NCBI RefSeq assembly: GCF_002752655.1
Contig: NZ_CP023737.1
Span: 1,860,001-1,924,000, forward strand
DNA length: 64,000 nucleotides
Reading direction: 5' to 3'
From: Methylosinus trichosporium OB3b
Lineage (GTDB): Bacteria; Pseudomonadota; Alphaproteobacteria; Rhizobiales; Beijerinckiaceae
Shown here: piece after piece, positions 39,502 to 46,235 of the stretch
How the letters are laid out: every line of letters starts with the position of its first letter
Position numbering within the stretch: position 1 is the first letter of the stretch
Notes under the pieces: model-generated
The model's database searches: none
The model's input: only the letters and a program-made list of their open reading frames with translations
Told to the model about the DNA's origin: nothing
Program-made: the position numbers and the translations under genes

Positions 39502-40290
39502 ATGATCCGGGTCGGCGTCGGCGGCTGGAGCTTCGAGCCATGGCGAGGGGTCTTCTATCCCGAAGACCTGCCGCATGCGCAGGAGCTCGCTTTTGCGAGC
39601 CGCCAGGTGACGGCGATCGAGATCAACTCGACCTTCTATCGCACGCAATCGCACGCGAGCTTCGCCAAATGGCGCGAGACGGCGCCGGAGGATTTCATCT
39701 TCGCGGTAAAGGCGCATCGCGCCATCGTCTCGGCCCGCTGGCTCGCGGAAGCGGGCGAGAAGATCGAGCATTTCCTCGAGAGCGGGGTCATGGAGCTCGG
39801 CGACAAGCTCGGGCCCCTGCTCTGGCAATTGCCGCCGCACAAGGCTTTCGACGCCGAAGAGATCGGCGCCTTTCTGAAGCTGCTGCCGAAGCGCAAGAGC
39901 GGCCGGCCGCTGCGCCACGCGCTGGAGATTCGCCACGAGAGCTTTCTCGACGCGCAATTCGTCGCGCTGCTGCGCGAGGAGAATGTCGCCGCGGTCTTCG
40001 TCGACGGCGAGGACCATCCGGCGATCGCCGATGCGACGGCGGATTTCGTCTACGCCCGCCTGCGCCGCACGCGCGAAGATTGCGCGACCGGCTATGAGCC
40101 GGAGCCGCTGGCGCTCTGGGAGAAGCGGGTGCGGAGCTGGGAGAGCGGCGAGACGCCGGCCGACCTTCCTCTGCTGGCGGAGCCGGCCGCGCGGCGAGCG
40201 CGCGACGTCTTCGTCTTCATGATCGACGGCGCCAAGGTGCGGGCGCCGGCCGCGGCGATGGCGCTGATCGCGCGGCTCGGCCGCGGTTAG
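39502..40290 (+). CDS. DUF72 family protein (YecE-like)
   Basis: A TIM-barrel-like DUF72 protein (262 aa). It opens with the family signature RVGVGGWSFEPWRGVFYP and continues VTAIEINSTFYR and FIFAVKAHRAI. Later WQLPPHKAFD and FVYARLRRTRED are also typical. A ggggag ribosome site lies eight bases before the ATG. The molecular role of DUF72 is unknown. Its start region has a decayed partial copy at 42827-42901. The convergent gene overlaps its stop by four bases. Confidence 0.9.
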   Translation: MIRVGVGGWSFEPWRGVFYPEDLPHAQELAFASRQVTAIEINSTFYRTQSHASFAKWRETAPEDFIFAVKAHRAIVSARWLAEAGEKIEHFLESGVMELGDKLGPLLWQLPPHKAFDAEEIGAFLKLLPKRKSGRPLRHALEIRHESFLDAQFVALLREENVAAVFVDGEDHPAIADATADFVYARLRRTREDCATGYEPEPLALWEKRVRSWESGETPADLPLLAEPAARRARDVFVFMIDGAKVRAPAAAMALIARLGRG

Positions 40291-41531
40291 AAATGGACGA
40301 CACGCGCCTCGATGTCGCGTTCGAGGCCGCTGCGAGCGACACGGATAAGCTTGAACTGGCCGGGAGCGCCGCGCAGCGCCGCCAGGACGGCCTCACGCGG
40401 CGCGCCGCGAATCGCCGTCCCGTCGATGGCGATAATCTCGTCTCCGACCGTCGCGTCCGGGACGCTCGCGAGGCCGCCCTTTCGTACAATTTTGCCTACG
40501 AAATAGCTCCCCGCCTCATAGACGAGAGTGAGGCCGACGACATCGAGTTCACGCGCGTCCGGCTCGGAGGCTTTTCGCCAATAGGACATGGCGCGGGGAA
40601 AGTCGAAGGTTACACGATAGTTTTTCATCACATTGGCGCCCAGCCACCCCGCGACCCTTTCTCCTGCATTTTCTTGCCATATGTCCCAAAAGGCTTCTCC
40701 GAAGATCATATCGGCGAAGGGTGACAACGACGGTCCCGACCCCATCATGCCGATGTCGTGCAACCGCAATGACCCGATCGTCATCTCGGGGATGCGTAGC
40801 ACGAGTCCATCTTTCTCGAATGGAAGATCGAGCATGTTGTAATTCGCCGGCCCGACGGCGCCCTCCGCGCGCAGCCATTCCGGATGGCGCGCGGCCCAAG
40901 AGGACGCGAGCGCGCCACGCGTCCAGCTGTAGGGGCTGCCCGCGTCGATGACGAATGCATGCGTCGCGCCGTCGATCTGCGCGTCGACGAGCGCGAGGCC
41001 GGTGCGCCGGTCGACGCGGATCGGCACGGCCACTCCCTCCGCGGGGAGAGCGCCCGAGGCGGCGAAGACGAGCCGTCGAGCAGGATAGTCGAGCACGATC
41101 GCGCCTTTCGACAGCGCGCCCGACTGCAGGACCATATCCACGCGGCGGGCGGGGAAGAAAGGCCCGAATTGGCGTTCGCCCTCTGCGCGCTCCGGCTCGC
41201 TGCGCACCGCGGCGGCGGCGATCTCGAAGCGTCGGCCGCCGATGCGCAAGCGCAGCGGACGGCCGCCGGCGATCTCCATCTCATCATAAACGCCGCGCCT
41301 CAACACCGGCGGCGCTTGCCCCATATTGAGCAGAGCGAGACAGCGTCGCCATTGTCCATCGGGCGCCTCGGCTTCGATCTCAACGAGAATTTGATCGCCG
41401 TCGAGGAGCATCGGCGTGCTCGCCGTGGCGCCTTCCGCGGTGGCCTGTCCATCCATGTCGGCGACGCCTGCGATCATCGAGCAAGCGGAGAGCGCGCAAG
41501 CGAACGCCATCGCAATGAAACATCGAATCAT
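40287..41531 (-). CDS. retropepsin-like/PDZ lipoprotein with one degenerate lobe
   Basis: A lipoprotein signal (MIRCFIAMAFACALSACS) predicts outer- or inner-membrane anchoring through Cys17. Two beta-rich lobes resemble the aspartic protease at 15764-17095. The second has an active-site-like D-A-G (FVIDAGSPYS, Asp196), but the matching place in the first reads LALLNMGQ (Asn69-Met-Gly), so one catalytic aspartate is missing. A PDZ-like domain ends the protein (about 340-410, VPDATVGDEIIAIDGTAI). It may therefore bind rather than cut peptides, or act as a homodimer. The length is 414 aa. Confidence 0.65.
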   Translation of the reverse strand: MIRCFIAMAFACALSACSMIAGVADMDGQATAEGATASTPMLLDGDQILVEIEAEAPDGQWRRCLALLNMGQAPPVLRRGVYDEMEIAGGRPLRLRIGGRRFEIAAAAVRSEPERAEGERQFGPFFPARRVDMVLQSGALSKGAIVLDYPARRLVFAASGALPAEGVAVPIRVDRRTGLALVDAQIDGATHAFVIDAGSPYSWTRGALASSWAARHPEWLRAEGAVGPANYNMLDLPFEKDGLVLRIPEMTIGSLRLHDIGMMGSGPSLSPFADMIFGEAFWDIWQENAGERVAGWLGANVMKNYRVTFDFPRAMSYWRKASEPDARELDVVGLTLVYEAGSYFVGKIVRKGGLASVPDATVGDEIIAIDGTAIRGAPREAVLAALRGAPGQFKLIRVARSGLERDIEARVVHF

Positions 41532-41558
41532 GACTTTGCTCGTGCTTTGAAAAAAATC

Positions 41559-41795
41559 TCATCCTGTCTCGGCGACAGCGTCGCCGGCCTCCTCCGGCTC
41601 ATATTCCATGAGATCGCCGGGCTGGCAGTCGAGCTCGCGGCAAATCGCGGAGAGTGTCGAGAAACGAACGCCATTCACCTTGCCGGATTTCAGCAGCGAG
41701 AGATTCGCCTCGGTGACGCCGATCGCTCGCGCGAGCGTCTTGGAGCGCATGCGGCGCTTGGCCAGCATCACATCGAGTCGCATGACGATCGGCAT
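41559..41795 (-). CDS. XRE/Cro-C1 type transcriptional regulator
   Basis: A 78-residue helix-turn-helix protein (MRLDVMLAKRRMRSKTLARA, VTEANLSLLKSGK as the recognition helix region, FSTLSAICRELDCQPGDLMEY). This YozG-like type is usually encoded next to a DUF2975 membrane protein, as here: its ATG directly follows the DUF2975 stop codon, so translation is coupled. A palindrome just upstream of the DUF2975 gene may be its operator. Confidence 0.88.
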   Translation of the reverse strand: MPIVMRLDVMLAKRRMRSKTLARAIGVTEANLSLLKSGKVNGVRFSTLSAICRELDCQPGDLMEYEPEEAGDAVAETG

Positions 41796-42398
41796 TCAGA
41801 CGAATCCGTCCCGCTCGGCCTCGATCTCATGCGCGCACCGCATCACATCGGCGATGACGAAGACGAGCGCGCCGAGAACCGCCGCCTGAATTTCGAAGAG
41901 GTGAAACCACGTCGGATCGTTCGCGACGCCCGCGAGGAGCGCTATGCGGTTGGCGCAAAAGGGCGCCAGCGCATAGGCAACGAGCCCGAGACCCACATGC
42001 TTCAAGCAATGCGCATTTCGGGGAGCGAAGACGACGCCTCGCGCATAGAGGCCGAACAGCTGGCGCAAGCGCAGGAAAATATAGGCGACGGGAGCGACGA
42101 GCAGCAGCAGAGCTCCAGCGCCGACGAGCCGCTGCATCGGACAAAAAGCCGAAAGCGCGACGAGGCCCGCCGCCGTATTCGGCCTGCGTCCGAACCCGAC
42201 GCCGCCGGGCCCGAAGGCGATATCCTCGCCCTGATAGAACAGGACGACGCCGACCAACACGATCGCGAACAGCAATGCGAGCGAAAGCAGCAGCGTGAAC
42301 AGCGCCGATAAGAGAGCGCCGCTACGCCGAATACGTCCCCGCAAGGGCAGCTCGGGAGCGGGAACTTCCGGCGGAAGGAGCGGGACGACATTCGACAT
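41796..42398 (-). CDS. DUF2975 membrane protein
   Basis: A 200-residue protein with four predicted transmembrane helices (about 31-55, 85-112 region, 140-160, 168-188) and the DUF2975 layout, including LRQLFGLYARGVVF in the loop between the middle helices. The start is the ATG at 42396-42398 (MSNVVPLLPPEV). It forms a coupled pair with the XRE regulator. Such pairs often work as membrane-linked regulatory switches, but function is unknown. Confidence 0.75.
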   Translation of the reverse strand: MSNVVPLLPPEVPAPELPLRGRIRRSGALLSALFTLLLSLALLFAIVLVGVVLFYQGEDIAFGPGGVGFGRRPNTAAGLVALSAFCPMQRLVGAGALLLLVAPVAYIFLRLRQLFGLYARGVVFAPRNAHCLKHVGLGLVAYALAPFCANRIALLAGVANDPTWFHLFEIQAAVLGALVFVIADVMRCAHEIEAERDGFV

Positions 42399-42413
42399 GC
42401 AGGCCAACCTAAA

Positions 42414-42432
42414 ATTATCGATATACGATAAT
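42414..42432. promoter_or_regulatory. palindromic operator candidate before the DUF2975-XRE pair
   Basis: attatcg-atata-cgataat is a perfect inverted repeat in an AT-rich stretch, 16 bp upstream of the DUF2975 start. A further half site (gcgataa) lies at about 42446. Autoregulation by the XRE protein is the likely use (inference). Confidence 0.5.
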
Positions 42433-42617
42433 AAAACAAAATTTTGCGATAACCACAAGAGCAAACCCGCGCCATTCGTCAATCGAGGAGAGGAGGCAGG
42501 AGGGGAGCGATCCGATTCTCAGCGCGAAGAGGGTCGCGTCGGACTTGCGTAGCGAGCGCAGCGATGATTTCAGAGGCCTCGCGTCGCTCGAGCAGGAGCT
42601 CGGCTGGTGCATCCTTC

Positions 42618-42740
42618 GAGGCCAATCCGCACGCGCCATCCCGCTTCTCCGCCGCCTGCGCCGGCGAGAAGCTGCGCCGGCGCAGGCGCGCGAGCGCCAA
42701 GACGGCGCCGTATCGGGTGCTGCGCCGCAAGGCGCGCTGA
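42618..42740 (+). pseudogene. decayed duplicate of the acetyltransferase C-terminus
   Basis: Forty codons plus stop encode [20 protein letters not shown] followed by a basic tail, matching the last 40 residues of the acetyltransferase at 38167-39444 with about seven changes. Similarity runs about 20 bp beyond the stop (gaggcaattcggcc versus gaagcatttcggcc). Upstream of 42618 similarity is lost. A short in-frame ATG at 42564 exists but is unlikely to make a useful protein. Confidence 0.7.
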
Positions 42741-42826
42741 GCGGGCGAGGCAATTCGGCCTTCACCGAGTAAACGAAGCATCGAGATAAATTTCCGACCT
42801 TCTCGAATCGGAAATTGATGTGGCCG

Positions 42827-42901
42827 AGCCGGGCGGCGGCGGCCGGAGCGTCGAGCAAGCGGCCGTCCAATGACGATCGAGATCAACTCGAACGACGTGC
42901 G
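42827..42901 (+). pseudogene. decayed duplicate of the DUF72 gene start
   Basis: Two blocks match the start of the DUF72 gene. The first reads GGGGRSVEQAA, against GVGGWSFEPWR. The second, after a frame change, reads MTIEINSNDVR, against VTAIEINSTFYR. Both lie at nearly the expected spacing after the acetyltransferase remnant. The rest of the gene is absent. Confidence 0.6.
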
Positions 42902-42979
42902 CATGTCCGGGAGAGCAGCGAGACCGACGCCGCTAGATAGTGATTGCTCGGGCGTCGGAAGCAGCCTTCAGAAATCACG

Positions 42980-43570
42980 TCACGGGACGAGAGCCAGGGA
43001 CACGTCGTCGAGGCCATTTTGAGTATCATAACCGGGATCCGCGTTGATGAAACTGATCGTCGTCGAACTCGCGGTCGCCGTGAACGTCGCCGTGAACCCC
43101 TGCCATTTTTGCGTGTTCGATCCACTCCCGCCGATAGCCAGCACAGATGTCAGAAGCTGACCATTGGCAAACACGTTCACTGTGCTGCTCGTCCCGAATA
43201 TTCCATTCGGATTGTAGATATTTCCCACCCAGAAGGCGAGCCGGTATTGCGAGCCCACCGTCGTCGCTACCGTTTGCCTGACGCCGGTCGGTGTATTGGA
43301 CGTTCCGGTAAGATCGAGCCATTGATGGCCGCCATGCGCGGGGAAGACGAAGCTATTCTGGGTGAACGTTGTGCTCGTGAGCGCAACATTGCCGCTGTCG
43401 CCAGTCACTGTCCAACCGTAAAAAGCCTGACCGACGCTGAACAGGGAATAGGTCCCTGCTGCGACGACCGGAGCTTCGAATCCGCCGTTCACGATCAAGT
43501 TGGCCGCTTGCGCCGACGTCGCCGCACCGCCGATGAACGCCCCGACAAAAACCACTCGAGCTATTCGCAT
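42980..43570 (-). CDS. exported choice-of-anchor/DUF642-like surface protein
   Basis: A 196-residue protein with signal peptide MRIARVVFVGAFIGGAATSAQA. The mature domain opens NLIVNGGFEAP and has GWTVTGDSGNVAL, GGHQWLDLTGTSN, QTVATTVGSQYRLAFWVGN and ends GLDDVSLALVP. This is the carbohydrate-binding-like beta-sandwich usual in proteins that carry a C-terminal PEP-CTERM sorting tail after D-D-V-S-V-x-x-V-P. Here the chain stops at V-P, so no sorting tail is present. Composition is less GC-rich than its neighbours. A strong promoter lies at 43632-43660. Confidence 0.7.
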   Translation of the reverse strand: MRIARVVFVGAFIGGAATSAQAANLIVNGGFEAPVVAAGTYSLFSVGQAFYGWTVTGDSGNVALTSTTFTQNSFVFPAHGGHQWLDLTGTSNTPTGVRQTVATTVGSQYRLAFWVGNIYNPNGIFGTSSTVNVFANGQLLTSVLAIGGSGSNTQKWQGFTATFTATASSTTISFINADPGYDTQNGLDDVSLALVP

Positions 43571-43973
43571 TTACCGCTCCATAGAATAAGCGTTGCCGGA
43601 AATGCCAGAGTGGCTCCGGAAACCAATTTTAACTATAATCGTTATATAATAATGTGTCACTTTCATTCGTTCGCAGGCCGCGCGAGGCCATTGGGCTTTT
43701 TCACCGCTTCGAGGTCCGGACCTTCTGAAACGCGCTGGAGGGAGAGGAGAGACGAACGGGGGACGCCGCCCCATCGTTCACAGCTCACCATTCAGACAAG
43801 AGAACCGCTTTTTACGACAATCGAGTGAAATCGATAAAAGCAAAAGTCCTGGCTGCGCGACGCTTGCGCCGGGTGCATCGAAAACGTCCCGAGATGGCGA
43901 TCAGCGCCCCGCAGCATTCGACGCGGCTGTCCGGCGCGCTATATTTGAGCGTCTCGGCGAAGGAGCGGCCATC
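43571..43973. other. 403-bp divergent intergenic region
   Basis: Between the exported protein and the SDR gene. It contains an AT-rich promoter for the leftward gene at 43632-43660. A gctatattt stretch near 43938 could serve the SDR gene. No other gene is evident. Confidence 0.45.
43632..43660 (-). promoter_or_regulatory. sigma70-type promoter of the exported-protein gene
   Basis: On the minus strand, GTGACA (-35), a 17-bp AT-rich spacer and TATAGT (-10) stand about 60 bp upstream of the start codon. It is the closest match to a housekeeping promoter noticed in the window. Confidence 0.55.
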
Positions 43974-44666
43974 ATGGCGGAGCATTGGTTCATTTCTGGC
44001 GCGAATCGGGGCATTGGCCATGGGCTCGCGACGCTGGTGGCGGAGCGCGGCGACGACGTAACCGCCTCTGTGCGAAGCGAGAAAGCGCGCGAGGCGCTTC
44101 AGCGCGACGTGGCTCGCCATCGCGCCCGCTTCGCGATCGTGAGCTTTGACACCCGCGACGAGGACGCCATCCGCGCCGCGGCGAAAACCGTCGAGGAGCC
44201 GATCGACGTGCTCGTCTGCAACGCCGGCGCCTATGGGCCGCAGAGCCAGTCGACGCTCGACATGGATTTTCGTGGCGCGCTCGATCTCTTCGACGTCAAC
44301 ACGCTCGGTCCACTGCGCGTCGTCCAGGCCTTGCTTCCCCATCTGCGGCGCGCGGAAAAGCCGCGCATCGTGCTGATCTCCAGCGGCCTCGGCTCCACGA
44401 AGACGGCGGGCTCCACCAATATCGCCTATCGCGCCGCCAAAGCGGCGCTGAACAAGATCGCGCAGGGACTGGCGCATGATCTCGAGCGGGACGGGATCAT
44501 CGTCGTCGCGCTCAATCCGGGCTGGGTGCGCACCGATATGGGCGGCAGGAACGCCGAACTCTCGGTCGAAGAGAGCGCGAGCGGGATCGTCGCGACCATC
44601 GACGCGCTGACGCCGGGCGACAGCGGGCGCTTCGTCGATTATCGCGGCGAGGACACGCCCTGGTGA
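43974..44666 (+). CDS. SDR family oxidoreductase
   Basis: A classical short-chain dehydrogenase/reductase (230 aa). The cofactor loop is FISGANRGIG at the N-terminus, NAG is in LVCNAGAYGP, the catalytic serine is in VLISSGLGS, and the YxxxK motif is YRAAKAALN. The downstream NPGWVRTDMGG is also standard. A ggag site lies eight bases before the ATG. Substrate unknown; similar proteins are often annotated as C-factor-like. No operon partner is apparent. Confidence 0.9.
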   Translation: MAEHWFISGANRGIGHGLATLVAERGDDVTASVRSEKAREALQRDVARHRARFAIVSFDTRDEDAIRAAAKTVEEPIDVLVCNAGAYGPQSQSTLDMDFRGALDLFDVNTLGPLRVVQALLPHLRRAEKPRIVLISSGLGSTKTAGSTNIAYRAAKAALNKIAQGLAHDLERDGIIVVALNPGWVRTDMGGRNAELSVEESASGIVATIDALTPGDSGRFVDYRGEDTPW

Positions 44667-44701
44667 GGCGCTCCGGCAGTCTTTCGTTGCGGAAAGCGCT
44701 C

Positions 44702-44807
44702 TAGAGCGCTTTCCGATCGAACGGAATCGTTCGATCGATCAGAATTCGCTCAAACGAAACAATGCTAGGGCGTTAACCGATCCAATCGGATCGGTTAACG
44801 CCCTAGC
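44702..44807. repeat. dispersed palindromic repeat C, copy 1
   Basis: Two hairpins in tandem: gatcgaac-ggaatc-gttcgatc, then a perfect 20-bp stem (gctagggcgttaaccgatcc, loop aatc). A second copy is at 53577-53683. Its right end supplies the TAG stop of the DUF900 lipoprotein gene. Confidence 0.85.
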
Positions 44808-46032
44808 GCAGCGGCGCCAGCGTATCGGTCATCTGGCCGCCGAGCTGCTCCAGCCGATCGCTCAGATTGTCGCGCGCGCGGGGATCGACGACCGCGAAAG
44901 GCGCGGTGACCGCGGCGCCCGCCGCCGTGCCCACCGCCGAGACGGCGCCGGTCGCCATCTGCCCGACGCTCTCGCCGACGCCCGCCTTCCCATCGGCGAG
45001 CTGCTGGCCGGCGGCGAGGCGGCGGCCGATGGCGCGCACCACCTCCGGCGATTGCGCGAATGTGCCATGGCCGAGCGGATCGCTCGACGCCACATCGGCG
45101 AGATCGACGACGAAGATGCGGCGCTCGGCGAGCAGCGAGCGATAGGGCTCGACATCCGGGTCGATGCCGCCGAGCCGGACCTTGTCGCCCCAGACATGGC
45201 GCGAGGCGGCGAGCGCCTCGTCATTGCGCGAGACGAACAGCGAGAACAGCGCGCGGCGCTCGCCGATCTCGGCGATCTGCCGCGTGAACACGTCGAAATC
45301 GACGTCCGGCGCGGCCAGCATCACATTCTTGATCTTGCCCGGAAGGCCCTTGTCGCGGATCGCCATCTGCCGCAACGCTTCGAGCGTGACCCAATTGCCC
45401 ATCGAATGCGCCAGGATGGAGATCTCGCCGACCGCAGGATCGCGGGCGAGGCCGCGCAGCACCGCCTCCAGCGCGTCGCGCGAATAGCTGGCGCTCTCAC
45501 GATCATAGCCGTAATCGACGAGGCGTCCGCGCGAGGGCCAGGTGAACAGCACCGGCAGCGCCTTCGTCCCCGAATCATGGACGATCTGCGCGAAGCGATA
45601 GACCGCCTCGGCGAACAGCGTGTTGAAGCCATGGACGAAGACCAGCGCCTGCCGCTTGGGCGCGCTGGCGATGCGGCGGTCGAAAGCGCGCATCGCCTCC
45701 TCGCGCGTCAGCGGCGCGGCGCGCAGCGTGACGAAGTCGCGATAGGGATCGGCGGGCAGAGCCTCGGGCCATTGCACCTCGCCGATCCGGCGCGCCGCAT
45801 CGGGCGGAATAGAGACGGCGACATCGGCGAAGGCGAGCCCCGCGCCGCGCTCGCCGGTGAAGAGATCCCCGGGCGCCGCGCCCTGCGCGCTGCGCGTCGT
45901 CGCGACGAGCATCTCGACCCGGCTGACGCCCGGCGCCTGCGGCTGCGCGATCAGCACGCCATGCGGACGGTCGGCGCAGGCGGCGAGCGCCACGAAGGCG
46001 GCGAAAAGCGGCAAAATATGGCGACAGCGCAA
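44803..46032 (-). CDS. alpha/beta hydrolase lipoprotein (DUF900 family)
   Basis: A lipoprotein signal (HILPLFAAFVALAACADRP) is followed by the DUF900 hydrolase domain: MLVATTRSAQG, QALVFVHGFNTLFAEAVYR, the nucleophile elbow ILAHSMGNWVTLEAL and, at the end, a His in DPLGHGTF. The C-terminal 90 residues are low in complexity with alanine- and glycine-rich helices. The start is TTG at 46032, preceded by gggacgga. Its stop codon falls inside repeat C. Predicted periplasmic esterase; substrate unknown. Confidence 0.82.
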   Translation of the reverse strand: MRCRHILPLFAAFVALAACADRPHGVLIAQPQAPGVSRVEMLVATTRSAQGAAPGDLFTGERGAGLAFADVAVSIPPDAARRIGEVQWPEALPADPYRDFVTLRAAPLTREEAMRAFDRRIASAPKRQALVFVHGFNTLFAEAVYRFAQIVHDSGTKALPVLFTWPSRGRLVDYGYDRESASYSRDALEAVLRGLARDPAVGEISILAHSMGNWVTLEALRQMAIRDKGLPGKIKNVMLAAPDVDFDVFTRQIAEIGERRALFSLFVSRNDEALAASRHVWGDKVRLGGIDPDVEPYRSLLAERRIFVVDLADVASSDPLGHGTFAQSPEVVRAIGRRLAAGQQLADGKAGVGESVGQMATGAVSAVGTAAGAAVTAPFAVVDPRARDNLSDRLEQLGGQMTDTLAPLR

Positions 46033-46235
46033 ATCCGTCCCCGATCGGCGAAGCTTTCGACGCTGTTGATAGACCGGCGCCGCCCGCGAGTCGATCCACG
46101 TCGCGGGCGTCGCACAATTTAATGGCGCCGTTTGCGGACAATTGAGGCGCGGAGGCGCCCGATCCTAAACACATCCGTAACCCCGACGGCCGAAATTCAT
46201 GTCGATTTTCCGACAATCGCTGGAGCCTCAAACGA

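Noticed and set aside
42479..42904. A 141-codon minus-strand frame next to the DUF2975 gene
   Set aside because: It is the antisense of the decayed acetyltransferase copy and repeats the antisense composition seen opposite the intact gene.
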